Source: Photorhabdus thracensis (GTDB lineage Bacteria > Pseudomonadota > Gammaproteobacteria > Enterobacterales > Enterobacteriaceae). From it: 64,000 bases of DNA. This document shows, in pieces, positions 1-9,146 of this stretch. Location: NCBI RefSeq assembly GCF_001010285.1, contig NZ_CP011104.1, positions 744,001 to 808,000 of the forward strand, written 5' to 3'. The position numbers and the translations under genes were made by a program. The notes under the pieces are model-generated. The model was not told where the DNA came from, searched no databases, and saw only the letters and a list, made by a program, of their open reading frames with translations. The stretch's first letter is position 1, and every line of letters starts with the position of its first letter.

Positions 1-281
1 TTTTGGGCTATGTATGGATCAGCCATATCTGCTTTTTTGGCTTTAAAGGCTTTGGCGACCTTTTTCAAATCCAGTTGACCTGAAACGGGGGTAATGGCGA
101 CTACTAAATTTTTAGCATCACCATTAAGTGCGACCAGCAACGTTTTAAACACTTGCCTGGCATTCAATCCTAGTTTCTTAGCTGCTTCATCACCAAAATT
201 GTGCTCATTGGTATCATGTTCATAGGTGTGAAGAGTAAAGTTAACTTTTTGTTTTTCTAATAAAATGATCGCCGGTGTCAT
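1..281 (-). CDS. ybaK: Cys-tRNA(Pro)/Cys-tRNA(Cys) deacylase YbaK, N-terminal part
   Basis: The reverse strand reads from an ATG at 281 into a protein beginning [15 protein letters not shown], with [29 protein letters not shown] and [16 protein letters not shown]. These match the N-terminal 90 or so residues of E. coli YbaK closely. The family hydrolyses mischarged Cys-tRNA(Pro) together with prolyl-tRNA synthetase. The C-terminal half lies beyond the left edge of the window. The downstream neighbours ChiX, ybaP and copA are in the same order as in E. coli, which supports orthology. Confidence 0.9.
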   Translation of the reverse strand, partial: MTPAIILLEKQKVNFTLHTYEHDTNEHNFGDEAAKKLGLNARQVFKTLLVALNGDAKNLVVAITPVSGQLDLKKVAKAFKAKKADMADPYIAQ

Positions 282-383
282 AATTTCATTACAGAGGATA
301 ATTTTGTAATCTAGGATAACGGATGAAATAGAATTGTGAAATTGATATTCTGATTTCGGCTCTGTTGCCTGCTATACAAACGG

Positions 384-465
384 GTAATACTCCGAATAAT
401 AAGAATAACGAAAATAATAGGTTATTCCTCTTTTGACTGGCCAATAGAAATATTGGCCTTTTTTT
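384..465 (+). ncRNA. chiX: ChiX (MicM/SroB) small regulatory RNA
   Basis: The ybaK-ybaP intergenic region is where E. coli encodes ChiX. The + strand shows the ChiX signatures: an A-rich segment (AATAATAAGAATAACG), the pairing element TTATTCCTCTTTTGAC near 423-437, and the terminator stem GGCCAATA (439-446) / TATTGGCC (451-458) followed by a T run. In E. coli ChiX pairs through this element with the chitoporin (chiP) and dpiB leaders. A possible -10 (TATACA, 373-378) places the 5' end near 384; that end is inferred. No + strand protein gene explains the orphan terminator. Confidence 0.85.
439..465 (+). terminator. Intrinsic terminator of ChiX
   Basis: An 8-bp perfect stem GGCCAATA/TATTGGCC with a 4-nt loop is followed by seven T residues. 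It lies just beyond the stop codon of ybaP, which runs in the opposite direction, and the T run is only on the + strand, so it serves the small RNA. Confidence 0.85.
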
Positions 466-1279
466 AACTCTGCTCTTCCATCAACATCTGAGGCAAATTA
501 CCCTCACCATATAAGTGCAAAGCTCCGACAGCGATCAAATACCGGCCGGCAGGTAATTCCCGTAAGCGCTGATTCCATTGCTTATTACGTTCAGTCATCA
601 GCAGTTGATATATTTCTTCACTGAAAGTTGTTGGTAAAGCATGTTTTTGCTGTTCGGGCTGATAATCCATCCACCAACTTATCATCGTTTGTAAAGCGCG
701 AGCATTGGCGTACCAATGGGCTAATGTATCTTCCAGTAGTGGCAGGCCGTTATTCGGTATTTGATTGAGTAACTTAATCTGTGATTCAGCACCTTCCAGT
801 TCGATAATTGTTTTCCCCCGTGCTTTGGCTGCATTCAGTAGCTGATAATCGATACCATAGTGAGGGTACAATCCAAGATTCTGCGCTTGTTCAGCCTGTA
901 AAATTAAAGCGATTTGCCATGAGGGTAATAAATTGAGCCATTCTTCGTGTTGCCGGATCTCATGGCAGCAGCGCTGAAAATCTTGATACATTTCAGAGGA
1001 TAGACGTTGTTCAATACGGGAATACGATTGAAACTCATCATCATGAAATGGGAAATCTGCCTGAGTAATATCTGCTTCTACGATTAATGTATCGGATTGA
1101 TTAAGCTGCTCCATTAATATTTCTGGAAGTGGAAACATGTTTTCCGTGCCCATATGAATACTGCCTACCAGATGCAGATGTTGGCCACCTGTCAGTGTAA
1201 TATCACAAGCTGGATAAGGATAACGGCGGGATGAGTTCAGCCCCAGCATATTGGTAAGGTATTTAATCAGTCGTCCCAT
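464..1279 (-). CDS. ybaP: TraB/GumN-family protein YbaP
   Basis: A 271-aa protein of the TraB/GumN family. It shows the N-terminal family motif GSIHMGTENMFPLP (about residues 39-52) and a C-terminal AVGALHLYGEGNLP near residue 250, the two conserved GxxH-type stretches of the family. Proteins of this fold are proposed metalloproteases related to Tiki; the exact role of YbaP is unknown. Length is close to E. coli YbaP (264 aa), and it sits between ChiX and copA as in E. coli. The ATG at 1279 gives a natural N-terminus. Confidence 0.85.
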   Translation of the reverse strand: MGRLIKYLTNMLGLNSSRRYPYPACDITLTGGQHLHLVGSIHMGTENMFPLPEILMEQLNQSDTLIVEADITQADFPFHDDEFQSYSRIEQRLSSEMYQDFQRCCHEIRQHEEWLNLLPSWQIALILQAEQAQNLGLYPHYGIDYQLLNAAKARGKTIIELEGAESQIKLLNQIPNNGLPLLEDTLAHWYANARALQTMISWWMDYQPEQQKHALPTTFSEEIYQLLMTERNKQWNQRLRELPAGRYLIAVGALHLYGEGNLPQMLMEEQS

Positions 1280-1619
1280 TTGAACTCCAGTTCAGCATTT
1301 ATTTTTTAGGCTAACTATTTTCAGGTTAATATTACAGCTGTATCTTTATTCATTTCTATTGAATGTTTCTTTACTACTATCAGTATACAAGGAGATTTTC
1401 TTTCATGGCGGCACTTACCTTTGCCAACTCTTTAGTAATGACCATAATCTTTATCGATCTGAATGAGAACATTGACGGAGATGTGGTGATTTAATGCAGC
1501 GGCATGGATGGACATTGCTGTATGGAATGTGCTGGGGGTGGAAGTATAAGGCATGATCATGGATATGCATTTTTACTATCCCCCCAACATCATCAAAGCA
1601 GACTCATTTCTCTGGTGAT
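1280..1619. other. Intergenic stretch with two very short ORFs of doubtful status
   Basis: Between the starts and ends of ybaP and copA the + strand holds a 29-codon ORF (1405-1494, starting MAALTFANS) preceded by AAGGAGA at 1389-1395, and an overlapping 20-codon ORF (1493-1555). The Shine-Dalgarno-like sequence is good, but I recognise neither product and see no conserved feature. It also contains the promoter region of ybaP. No IS or strong hairpin is visible. Confidence 0.3.
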
Positions 1620-4157
1620 TCAGAATTTAGGCTTAAACCTCAGTAATCGGTTAGCGTTACTTACCACCGTAATTGAAGAAAGCGCCATAGCTGCACCTGC
1701 TACTATCGGATCTAACAATGTTCCGGTAAAGGGATAGAGCACGCCAGCGGCAATTGGAATCCCTAATGTGTTGTAAATAAATGCGCCTAACAGGTTCTGT
1801 TTCATATTGCGCAGAGTTCCTTTGGACAGTTCAACCGCATCAGCCACACCATGCAGACTGTGACGCATCAATGTTATTGCTGCGGTTTCAATAGCGATAT
1901 CACTGCCACCGCCCATTGCTATCCCAACATCAGCTTGTGCCAGTGCGGGCGCATCGTTAATACCATCCCCCACCATAGCAACCTTGTGGCCTGCTGCCTG
2001 AAGCCTCTGAATAGCTGCGGCCTTGCCATCTGGTAACACACCCGCGATCACCTGATCAATACTCGCTTCTTTGGCAATTGCATTGGCAGTCACCGGGTTA
2101 TCTCCAGTCAGCATCACTAAACGGTAGCCCTGATGATGTAATCGTTTCAGTGCGCTAAGGGTGTCTTCACGCAATGGGTCACGAATTGACAGCACTGCCG
2201 CCGCTTTGCCGCCTGCCGCCAGAATAACTGGCGTGATACCTTTTTCTGCCTGTTGAGCAATCAGCGGTTTTAATTCCTGTGTATCAATTTGATTTTGTTC
2301 CAGTAATGCCTGATTGCCCAGCAACAGAGCTGTACCATTCACTTCACCACTGATACCCAATCCAGCCAGAGTGCGGAATTGTTCAACTTGCGGTAATTCC
2401 AGTCCTTCGGCTTTGGCAAGAATTGCTTTGGCTAATGGATGGTTAGAACCACTTTCCAGTGCGCCTGCCCAAATCAATACATTTTGTTCATTATATCCGT
2501 TGAAAGTATGGATATCAGTAACTTGTGGCATACCTTCAGTCAGTGTACCGGTCTTATCGAAAACAAGAGTGTCTAGTGTACTGGCTTGTTGCAGGGCATC
2601 GGCATCCCGTACCAAAACCCCGAATTCTGCGGCGCGGCCAACACCCGAGATAATCGACATAGGGGTCGCCAGCCCAAGAGCACAGGGACAGGCAATAATC
2701 ATCACTGTGGTAATAATGACCAATGAATACATAATCTGTGGTGCCGGGCCAGCGAAATACCAAATGGTGCCTGCAATCATGGCAATCGCCACGACAATCG
2801 GAACAAACACAGAGGAGATTTTATCTGCTAACTGACCCATCTCGGGTTTACTGCTTTGTGCCTGACGTACCAGTTTGATAATTCGTGCTAATGTCGTCTG
2901 GCTGCCGACTGCGGCGGCAGTAAACAACACGGTGCCATCCTGCACGGTTGTACCCGCGTGAACGTTATCGCCTCTGGATTTCTGCTGTGGAATCGGCTCA
3001 CCGGTCAGCATCGCCTCATCTATCCAGACTTCACCCTGAATGATTTCACCATCAACTGGTACACGATCACCCGTTGTCAAACGCAATGTCATTCCTGGTT
3101 TAACATCGGCCAGAGGGATCTCTTTTTCACCATCTTCTGTCACCACACGGGTGGTCGGTGGTGTCAGATCCAGCAGGCGTTCCAGTGCTTTTGAGGAGCG
3201 CTGGCGGGCCCGCTGTTCCAGAGCATGTCCCAGGTTTATCAAACCGATAATCATGGCACTGGCTTCGTAATAAAGGTGACGGGCTTGTGGTGGAAAAATA
3301 TCTGACCACAGGTTGACACTGATGGAGTAAAACCAGGCGGCACCTGTTCCTAATGCCACCAGTGTGTCCATTGTGGCACTGCCATTTTTCAGGTTTTGCC
3401 ACGCGTTGCGATAGAAATGACCACCGGCGAAAATCATCACGGCAAGCGTGAGAATCCCGATAGTCAGCCAGATGTTATGGTTTTCCGGGGTGAGCACCAT
3501 ATTATCGCCCATCATGCCCCATACCATTACTGGAATACCGACGACTAAGGCTAATGCCGACTGCCAGCGGAAACGGCGCATATTGGCTTCAGAAACTTGT
3601 TGCTGGCGCTCACGACGCTCAGTTTCATCCTGGATCAGTTCTGCACCATACCCTGCCTTTTCCACTGCCTGAATCAGTGCGTCAGGTGATGCGCTACCGG
3701 TAATCAAAGCGCTGCGTTCAGCAAGGTTCACTCTGGCATTTTCCACGCCATCGACACTTTGCAATGCTTTTTGAACCTTGTTCACACAGCTGGCACAAGT
3801 CATACCATCCAACAGCAACTGGATACTGTCATCACTGTCACTGACTAGGAATACATCAGTTTTTTCGACCGGAACAGAAGAGGTTGCCGCTGCTAAAGGT
3901 TCCGGTCTGTTTGAAGCAGATATTGTCAGCGGCTCAGATTTTGGGGAGTTTTGACCAGCAGCCAGTTTTGCGTGATAACCCGCCTGCTCAATGGCGGCAA
4001 TCAACGTATCGGTATCGGCTTTACCGTAAACTTTAGTGGTTTCAGTATTCACATCTGCGGCGATTACGCCATCTACGGCTTCCAGCGCTTTTTTCACACG
4101 GTTAACACAATGCATACAGGAGAGTCCCTGTAATATTAAAATAGTGGTATGTGACAT
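1620..4157 (-). CDS. copA: Cu(I)-exporting P1B-type ATPase CopA
   Basis: An 845-aa inner-membrane copper pump. Two N-terminal heavy-metal-associated domains are visible: GLSCMHC (Cys14, Cys17) and GMTCASC (Cys121, Cys124). The P-type ATPase core follows with TGE (LTGEP) in the actuator domain, the transmembrane metal-binding CPC motif ([13 protein letters not shown]), the phosphorylation loop DKTGTLTEG, the HP motif (GSNHPLAKA) and the hinge [12 protein letters not shown]. Length and two-HMA layout match E. coli CopA (834 aa). It exports cytoplasmic Cu(I) to the periplasm. It is transcribed divergently from cueR, whose product activates the promoter at about 4260-4290. Confidence 0.96.
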   Translation of the reverse strand: MSHTTILILQGLSCMHCVNRVKKALEAVDGVIAADVNTETTKVYGKADTDTLIAAIEQAGYHAKLAAGQNSPKSEPLTISASNRPEPLAAATSSVPVEKTDVFLVSDSDDSIQLLLDGMTCASCVNKVQKALQSVDGVENARVNLAERSALITGSASPDALIQAVEKAGYGAELIQDETERRERQQQVSEANMRRFRWQSALALVVGIPVMVWGMMGDNMVLTPENHNIWLTIGILTLAVMIFAGGHFYRNAWQNLKNGSATMDTLVALGTGAAWFYSISVNLWSDIFPPQARHLYYEASAMIIGLINLGHALEQRARQRSSKALERLLDLTPPTTRVVTEDGEKEIPLADVKPGMTLRLTTGDRVPVDGEIIQGEVWIDEAMLTGEPIPQQKSRGDNVHAGTTVQDGTVLFTAAAVGSQTTLARIIKLVRQAQSSKPEMGQLADKISSVFVPIVVAIAMIAGTIWYFAGPAPQIMYSLVIITTVMIIACPCALGLATPMSIISGVGRAAEFGVLVRDADALQQASTLDTLVFDKTGTLTEGMPQVTDIHTFNGYNEQNVLIWAGALESGSNHPLAKAILAKAEGLELPQVEQFRTLAGLGISGEVNGTALLLGNQALLEQNQIDTQELKPLIAQQAEKGITPVILAAGGKAAAVLSIRDPLREDTLSALKRLHHQGYRLVMLTGDNPVTANAIAKEASIDQVIAGVLPDGKAAAIQRLQAAGHKVAMVGDGINDAPALAQADVGIAMGGGSDIAIETAAITLMRHSLHGVADAVELSKGTLRNMKQNLLGAFIYNTLGIPIAAGVLYPFTGTLLDPIVAGAAMALSSITVVSNANRLLRFKPKF

Positions 4158-4258
4158 AAAAAACCTCCTAACACATAGTGATATAATTATTCTTCACATC
4201 GGTATGATAATTGATGATGATATCGACACAGTTCAAGTGAATTTCTGACTTGTTGCGA

Positions 4259-4289
4259 AGGTTAAACCTTCCCGCAAGGGTAAGGTCAA
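4259..4289 (-). promoter_or_regulatory. copA promoter with CueR operator
   Basis: Read on the minus strand: -35 TTGACC (4289-4284), a CueR-type dyad ACCTTACCC-TTG-CGGGAAGGT (4286-4266), and -10 TTTAACCT (about 4266-4259). The 18-19 bp spacing between -35 and -10 is the long spacing typical of MerR-family promoters. The order and sequence closely resemble the E. coli copA promoter. The site lies directly in front of cueR and overlaps its ribosome-binding region. Confidence 0.88.
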
Positions 4290-4298
4290 GGGGAAAAA

Positions 4299-4700
4299 AT
4301 GAACATCAGTGAAATTGCCCAAAGAACCGGCCTGACCAGTAAAGCTATTCGGTTTTATGAAGAAAAGGATCTGATCACACCGCCGGAGAGAGGTGATAAT
4401 GGCTACCGTTATTATCAGCAGAAACATATTGATGAATTAACGCTGTTGCGTCAGGCGAAACAGGTCGGTTTTACGCTTGAGGAGTGTCGTGAGTTTTTAG
4501 TGTTATTTCGCAATCCTAACCGTCACAGTGCCGATGTAAAAGCGGCAACGTTGTATAAAGTGGCTCAGATAGAAAAGACGATTAAAGAGTTACAGGAAAT
4601 CAGAAGTAAATTGTTATCTTTGGCGGAAGAGTGTCCAGGAGATGACGGGGCTGCGTGCCCCATCATAGATCATTTGTCTGGTTGCTGTCCTCATCAATGA
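4299..4700 (+). CDS. cueR: Copper-responsive MerR-family regulator CueR
   Basis: A 133-aa MerR-family activator. The N-terminal winged helix-turn-helix reads [27 protein letters not shown], followed by the dimerisation helix and the Cu(I)-binding loop CPGDDGAAC with Cys112 and Cys120, at the same positions as in E. coli CueR; the C-terminal CCPH is also conserved. It senses cytoplasmic Cu(I) and activates copA by untwisting its promoter. The start follows AAGGGG at 4288-4293. Its last bases overlap convergently with the nfeD stop. Confidence 0.95.
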   Translation: MNISEIAQRTGLTSKAIRFYEEKDLITPPERGDNGYRYYQQKHIDELTLLRQAKQVGFTLEECREFLVLFRNPNRHSADVKAATLYKVAQIEKTIKELQEIRSKLLSLAEECPGDDGAACPIIDHLSGCCPHQ

Positions 4701-5149
4701 GAATCGACGGGTTTTACTTTCAGTGTAATACCATCAACAGCAATGACTTCTACTTCGGTATTGGCGGATAATTCTCTATCACAGTGAACTCGCCAGCTTC
4801 CATCTGCAAGCTTGATCCGGCTGTAACCATTTTCGGTATCCGCAGTCAGTTTAGCCTGGGTACCGATGAGCTGGTGGTCTTTCTGGTTCAGTGTATCGCT
4901 GCCTTTTGACGGACGGCTACGTAACCAGTAGCGCCATAGCACCACAGAGAGCAGCGTCAGCGTTGCAAACAGAATACCTTGCAATTCCCAGCCCATTCCT
5001 GGTAGTAACCAGGTGATAAATGCAACAACGAGAGCGGCTATACCGGTCCATAACAGATAGCCGCCGGTTCCCAGAAGCTCTGCGATTAACAGTAAACCGC
5101 CGAAAGAGAACCAAAGCCAGGTTGTTTGAGCCGCAAGTTGTGCAATCAT
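4694..5149 (-). CDS. ybbJ: NfeD-family membrane protein (YbbJ), partner of QmcA
   Basis: A 151-aa protein: two to three hydrophobic segments in the first 65 residues ([51 protein letters not shown]) followed by a soluble OB-fold region ([27 protein letters not shown]). This is the short NfeD architecture. NfeD proteins are encoded next to SPFH-domain proteins and are thought to act with them; here only 2 bp separate it from upstream qmcA, so the two are almost certainly co-translated. Confidence 0.88.
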   Translation of the reverse strand: MIAQLAAQTTWLWFSFGGLLLIAELLGTGGYLLWTGIAALVVAFITWLLPGMGWELQGILFATLTLLSVVLWRYWLRSRPSKGSDTLNQKDHQLIGTQAKLTADTENGYSRIKLADGSWRVHCDRELSANTEVEVIAVDGITLKVKPVDSH

Positions 5150-5151
5150 GG

Positions 5152-6072
5152 TTATTTACCTTTTTTGCTTTCGCCAATCAGTTCAGCAATACCACCAATA
5201 GCGCCCATGAGATTACTGGCTTCCAGCGGCATCATAATCACTTTGCTGTTATCGGAGGCGCCAATGCTGGTCAGCGCATCGGTATATTTCTGAGCAACAA
5301 AGTAGTTAATGGCTTGCATATTACCGTCAGAAATCGCGTCAGAAACCATTTTGGTTGCACGGGCTTCCGCTTCGGCAGCACGCTCACGCGCTTCTGCCTG
5401 AAGGAATGCGGATTGACGTTCCCCTTCCGCTTTCAGGATCTGAGACTGTTTTTCCCCTTCGGCTTTCAGAATCGCCGCTTGACGGATACCTTCCGCTTCC
5501 AGAATATCAGCACGTTTGGTACGTTCTGCTTTCATCTGGGCGTTCATGGCAGAAATCAGTTCCTTCGGTGGGCGCACATCACGGATTTCAATACGGGTAA
5601 TTTTCACGCCCCACGGGTTAGTGGCTTCATCAACAATATGCAATAGACGGCTATTGATGGAATCACGCTGTGACAGCATTTCGTCCAGCTCCATTGAACC
5701 CAGAACGGTACGGAAGTTCGTCATAGTCAGGTTGATGATGGACAGCTCAAGGTTGCTGACTTCATAGGCGGCCCGAACGGGATCGACAACCTGAATAAAG
5801 CAGACTGCATCAATAGTCACATTAGCGTTGTCGCGGGAAATCACTTCTTGTGAAGGAATATCCAGCACTTGTTCCATCATGTTAATTTTACGACCAATGC
5901 GATCGATAAAAGGGATAATAATATGCAGGCCCGGTAATAAAGTCCGGGTATAACGGCCGAAGCGTTCTACTGTCCATTGATAACCCTGTGGCACTGTTTT
6001 TACGCAAGTAAATACAATAACTACAGCGATAAATATCAGAATAGGGACGGCACCAAAAGCAAATAAGTCCAT
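5152..6072 (-). CDS. qmcA: SPFH/band-7 (stomatin-like) membrane protein QmcA
   Basis: A 306-aa protein with one N-terminal transmembrane segment ([12 protein letters not shown]), then an SPFH domain ([56 protein letters not shown]) and a long alanine/glutamate-rich coiled coil (about residues 180-250, with repeated [11 protein letters not shown]). Length and sequence match E. coli QmcA (305 aa), a suppressor of the ftsH htpX double mutant found with the FtsH-HflKC complex. It lies 23 bp downstream of cnoX and 2 bp upstream of ybbJ. Confidence 0.93.
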   Translation of the reverse strand: MDLFAFGAVPILIFIAVVIVFTCVKTVPQGYQWTVERFGRYTRTLLPGLHIIIPFIDRIGRKINMMEQVLDIPSQEVISRDNANVTIDAVCFIQVVDPVRAAYEVSNLELSIINLTMTNFRTVLGSMELDEMLSQRDSINSRLLHIVDEATNPWGVKITRIEIRDVRPPKELISAMNAQMKAERTKRADILEAEGIRQAAILKAEGEKQSQILKAEGERQSAFLQAEARERAAEAEARATKMVSDAISDGNMQAINYFVAQKYTDALTSIGASDNSKVIMMPLEASNLMGAIGGIAELIGESKKGK

Positions 6073-6095
6073 AGCAATTCCTTAATCAAATAAAA

Positions 6096-6953
6096 TCAGT
6101 AAAGCAGCGAATAAACCTGGCGACGGTATTTCGACGCCAGAGTGTTACCGGTTCCCATCGCAGACATAATATCCATCATTGTTTTCCGTACTGCACCATT
6201 AGCGGCAGAAAGATCCTTTTTCAGGAAGCCCAGTAATAATTCCAGAGCTTCTTCGTTGCGGTTGACTTCGTGCAGTTTCAGAGCGAGCTTAACAGCCAGC
6301 TCTGCATTTTCCGATTGAGTGGAGAATTCTTGTTGCAATTGCTGGATCTCCGGTGTATCCGCCGCTTGTTTTTGTAACTCAATTTGAGCCAGTAAACTAT
6401 GATAATGAGAATCTTGATCCTGCAAGGGAATAAGATTCAGAATTTCCTGAGCTTCTTCTATATTATTGAGCATAATTTGCACTTTGGTCAACGTTAGTGC
6501 AATTTCACTGTTTTTAGGGGCTAATTGCCAGGCTTCTTTTAACAGAGGCAGTGCTTCCAGCGGTTTTCCTTCTGCGATAAGTTCTTCTGCCTGAGCAGCT
6601 TTCAATTCTTCCGGTTTGGGTAATACGCGGGAAAGCATCTCTCTAATCGCGTTTTCAGGTTGTGGCCCTTGAAAGCCATCTACTGGTCGGCCTTGTTGCA
6701 ACATATAAACAGTAGGAATGGCCCGTAAGCCAAACTGTGCAGCGACCATTTGCTCTTTATCGCAATCCACTTTTGCCAATATAAATTGATCTGCATATTC
6801 TGCTGCCAGTTTATCCAGAGTTACGCCCAATTCCTGACAATGGGGGTTATGTTCAGACCAGAAATAAAATAAAACAGGTATAGTCATAGACTGTTCAACA
6901 GCTTGGTGCAGGTTACTTTCGTTAACGTTAATTCCAGAAGTGGTTGGTAGCAT
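6096..6953 (-). CDS. cnoX: Chaperedoxin CnoX (YbbN)
   Basis: A 285-aa protein: an N-terminal thioredoxin fold with the degenerate active site SEHNPHC (Ser33 to Cys39 in place of CGPC) and a second cysteine at Cys64 (KVDCDKEQ), then tetratricopeptide repeats (about residues 115-285) ending [13 protein letters not shown]. The cysteines and tail match E. coli CnoX, which holds unfolding or oxidised clients and passes them to GroEL/ES and DnaK. In E. coli fetA-fetB lie between qmcA and cnoX; here they are absent and the two genes adjoin. Confidence 0.94.
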   Translation of the reverse strand: MLPTTSGINVNESNLHQAVEQSMTIPVLFYFWSEHNPHCQELGVTLDKLAAEYADQFILAKVDCDKEQMVAAQFGLRAIPTVYMLQQGRPVDGFQGPQPENAIREMLSRVLPKPEELKAAQAEELIAEGKPLEALPLLKEAWQLAPKNSEIALTLTKVQIMLNNIEEAQEILNLIPLQDQDSHYHSLLAQIELQKQAADTPEIQQLQQEFSTQSENAELAVKLALKLHEVNRNEEALELLLGFLKKDLSAANGAVRKTMMDIMSAMGTGNTLASKYRRQVYSLLY

Positions 6954-7020
6954 ATAATTAGTCTCTTAAATTCGATTGTCGCAGAGGAATATTAAACAGA
7001 TGAGGTTATTTTCCTGACTT

Positions 7021-7806
7021 TCAAGTTGTACCACTCTGTTTACTCAGTATTTTGTCCATTAATCTTCCCGGTAAAAACCGGCGCATAATAGTGACAGCAT
7101 GGGTTATCCAAGTAACCGGATAACGTAATTTAGGATTCGGACTTTCCAAAGCATGAATCAATTTGCGCACAACGGCTTCGGGTGTCAGGGTGAAATGGCG
7201 GGCGATCCTGGAATTTACGACGGGTTTATCGCGTTGGGTTTGATTCACATTTTCTGCAAAACGTGTTTTTATCGGGCCAGGTACAATCAAACAAGATTTA
7301 ATTCCTGTTCCTGCCAATTCCATTCTTAATGCGTCTGACCATGCTTCCAAAGCATATTTACTGGCAGAATAAGCACCACGGCCTGGAGTTGAAATCAGTC
7401 CCATGACTGAACTGGTTTGGATAATACGGCCTTCACCATGAAGCTGCATTGCCGGGAGTAATAAACAGGTAAGTTGATGTGTACCAAACAGATTGGTAGA
7501 GAATTGGCGTTCCAGTTGTTCACGGCTGATGGTATTTAACGGACCATAAATACCAAAGCCGCCATTATTAAACAGTCCGTAAAGGCGACCATTGGTTAAT
7601 CGGATAACTTCGGCAGCGGCACGTTCGACACTGATTTTATCGTCAAGATCCAATGCGATAGGTTCCAGCCCCAATTCGCGCATATGTTGTAAATCCTCGG
7701 GCTTCCGGCAGGCTGCTAATACTCGGTAGCCCCGTTGATGGAGTGTTTTGGCCGCCACCAGACCAATCCCACTGGAACAGCCGGTGATAAGAACTGACTT
7801 TTGCAT
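7021..7806 (-). CDS. ybbO: Short-chain dehydrogenase/reductase YbbO
   Basis: A 261-aa SDR with the Rossmann nucleotide-binding motif TGCSSGIG (about residues 8-15), NNGG at about 80-83, a catalytic serine in TSSVMG, and the YSASK catalytic Tyr/Lys pair. E. coli YbbO (269 aa) is an NADP-dependent aldehyde reductase of broad specificity. It lies between tesA and cnoX as in E. coli. The substrate in vivo is not evident from sequence. Confidence 0.88.
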   Translation of the reverse strand: MQKSVLITGCSSGIGLVAAKTLHQRGYRVLAACRKPEDLQHMRELGLEPIALDLDDKISVERAAAEVIRLTNGRLYGLFNNGGFGIYGPLNTISREQLERQFSTNLFGTHQLTCLLLPAMQLHGEGRIIQTSSVMGLISTPGRGAYSASKYALEAWSDALRMELAGTGIKSCLIVPGPIKTRFAENVNQTQRDKPVVNSRIARHFTLTPEAVVRKLIHALESPNPKLRYPVTWITHAVTIMRRFLPGRLMDKILSKQSGTT

Positions 7807-7856
7807 AACTTTACCTGCTTATATACATCTATTTGTAAAAACTGATGGTTTACTAC

Positions 7857-8492
7857 TTAAGAATGATTAAGGTGTACTAATAATATGTCAGATATCCAGT
7901 CGGCGATAAACGGTTGAGCGGCCAGATTGGGATGTAATCCATCCTGTTGTATCCATTCTGGTTTAATAGCGACTTGTTCCATGTAAAACGGGAGCAGGGG
8001 AATTTGATTGTGTTCTGCCAGTTTGGGATAAATTCTGGCAAAAGATTCGGTATAACGGCGGCCATAGTTTGGTGGCAGCCGGATCTGCATCAATAAAGGC
8101 TGAATATTGGCTTGTTTCACTAAAGTGATGATCTGTTGCAGATCCTGTTCTGTTTGTTGTGGAGGAAAACCGCGTAATCCATCATTGGCGCCAAGCTCTA
8201 TCAGGACCCAACGGGGTTTATGTTGTTTAAGTAATTCGGGTAGCCTTTCAAGGCCCTGAGCCGCGGTATTACCGCTGATGCTGCTGTTGATCACAGTGAT
8301 ATTATTGCCGGATTTCTGCCACTTTTTGTCCATCAAAACAGGCCATGACTGTTCAACCGGCAGATGGTAACCAGCGCTAAGGCTATCACCCAGAATCAAA
8401 AGGGTATCAGCGGCAGTCGTTCTGGCGCAGAATAGCACCACCAGTAAAAGGAAGGGTAAATGGTAACGGGGAATATTCTTGAAGTTCAGCAT
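7857..8492 (-). CDS. tesA: Acyl-CoA thioesterase I / protease I / lysophospholipase L1 (TesA)
   Basis: A GDSL (SGNH) hydrolase. The signal peptide (MLNFKNIPRYHLPFLLLVVLFCARTTA) ends before ADTLLILGDSLSAGY, whose GDS serine is the nucleophile; Gly and Asn of the SGNH set lie in SSISGNTAAQG and LGANDG, and the Asp/His pair in QDGLHPN. I prefer the ATG at 8492 to an in-frame one at 8522 because the protein then aligns with E. coli TesA from its first residues. The gene starts divergently inside ybbA, overlapping it by 33 bp. Confidence 0.92.
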   Translation of the reverse strand: MLNFKNIPRYHLPFLLLVVLFCARTTAADTLLILGDSLSAGYHLPVEQSWPVLMDKKWQKSGNNITVINSSISGNTAAQGLERLPELLKQHKPRWVLIELGANDGLRGFPPQQTEQDLQQIITLVKQANIQPLLMQIRLPPNYGRRYTESFARIYPKLAEHNQIPLLPFYMEQVAIKPEWIQQDGLHPNLAAQPFIADWISDILLVHLNHS

Positions 8493-9146
8493 CTCAGTAA
8501 GCACGTTGGTCAGGGGGAACATAGAATCACTATATTGCAGGGAGTCGGGTTGGTTGTCGAGCCTGCACAGACGATTGCTTTAGTGGGCGAATCGGGTTCG
8601 GGTAAATCTACGTTGCTCGGTATTATTGCTGGGTTGGATGATGGCAGTGACGGCGAGGTTCGGCTGCTGGGGCATAATTTAAGCCGGATGAATGAAGAAC
8701 AAAGGGCACAACTGCGGGCTGAAAATGTCGGTTTTGTCTTTCAGTCATTTATGTTAATTCCGACGTTAAACGCATTGGAAAATGTCCAGCTTCCGGCTCT
8801 ATTACGTGGTGAGTCGGAAAGTAGCAGTAAGAAACGGGCGGTTGAATTGCTTGAACAACTCGGATTGGGGAAGCGTTTAAAACATATGCCTGCACAACTT
8901 TCTGGTGGTGAGCAACAGAGAGTGGCGTTGGCACGGGCATTCAGCAGCCAACCTAAAATTTTGTTTGCTGACGAGCCAACAGGGAATCTGGATCGACAAA
9001 CGGGAGACCGTATTGCAGATTTACTGTTTTCTCTCAATCGCGATTACGCCACAACATTAATTCTAGTCACTCATGACAGCCAGCTTGCGGCCCGCTGCCA
9101 GCGTTGCTTGCGGTTGGTCGATGGTAAATTGAGGGAAGAAAAATGA
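8460..9146 (+). CDS. ybbA: ABC transporter ATP-binding protein YbbA
   Basis: A 228-aa ATPase of the LolD/MacB-like family: Walker A GESGSGKST (about residues 40-48), ABC signature LSGGEQQRVALARA, Walker B ILFADEPTGNLD, and H-loop LVTHD. It overlaps the start of its permease ybbP by 4 bp (ATGA), indicating translational coupling. E. coli YbbA-YbbP is a putative exporter of the mechanotransmission type with unknown substrate. Confidence 0.94.
   Translation: MVTGNILEVQHLSKHVGQGEHRITILQGVGLVVEPAQTIALVGESGSGKSTLLGIIAGLDDGSDGEVRLLGHNLSRMNEEQRAQLRAENVGFVFQSFMLIPTLNALENVQLPALLRGESESSSKKRAVELLEQLGLGKRLKHMPAQLSGGEQQRVALARAFSSQPKILFADEPTGNLDRQTGDRIADLLFSLNRDYATTLILVTHDSQLAARCQRCLRLVDGKLREEK

Noticed and set aside
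1504-1737. 77-codon + strand frame at the 3' end of copA
   Set aside because: Its second half overlaps copA antisense, with no known motif; treated as a shadow.
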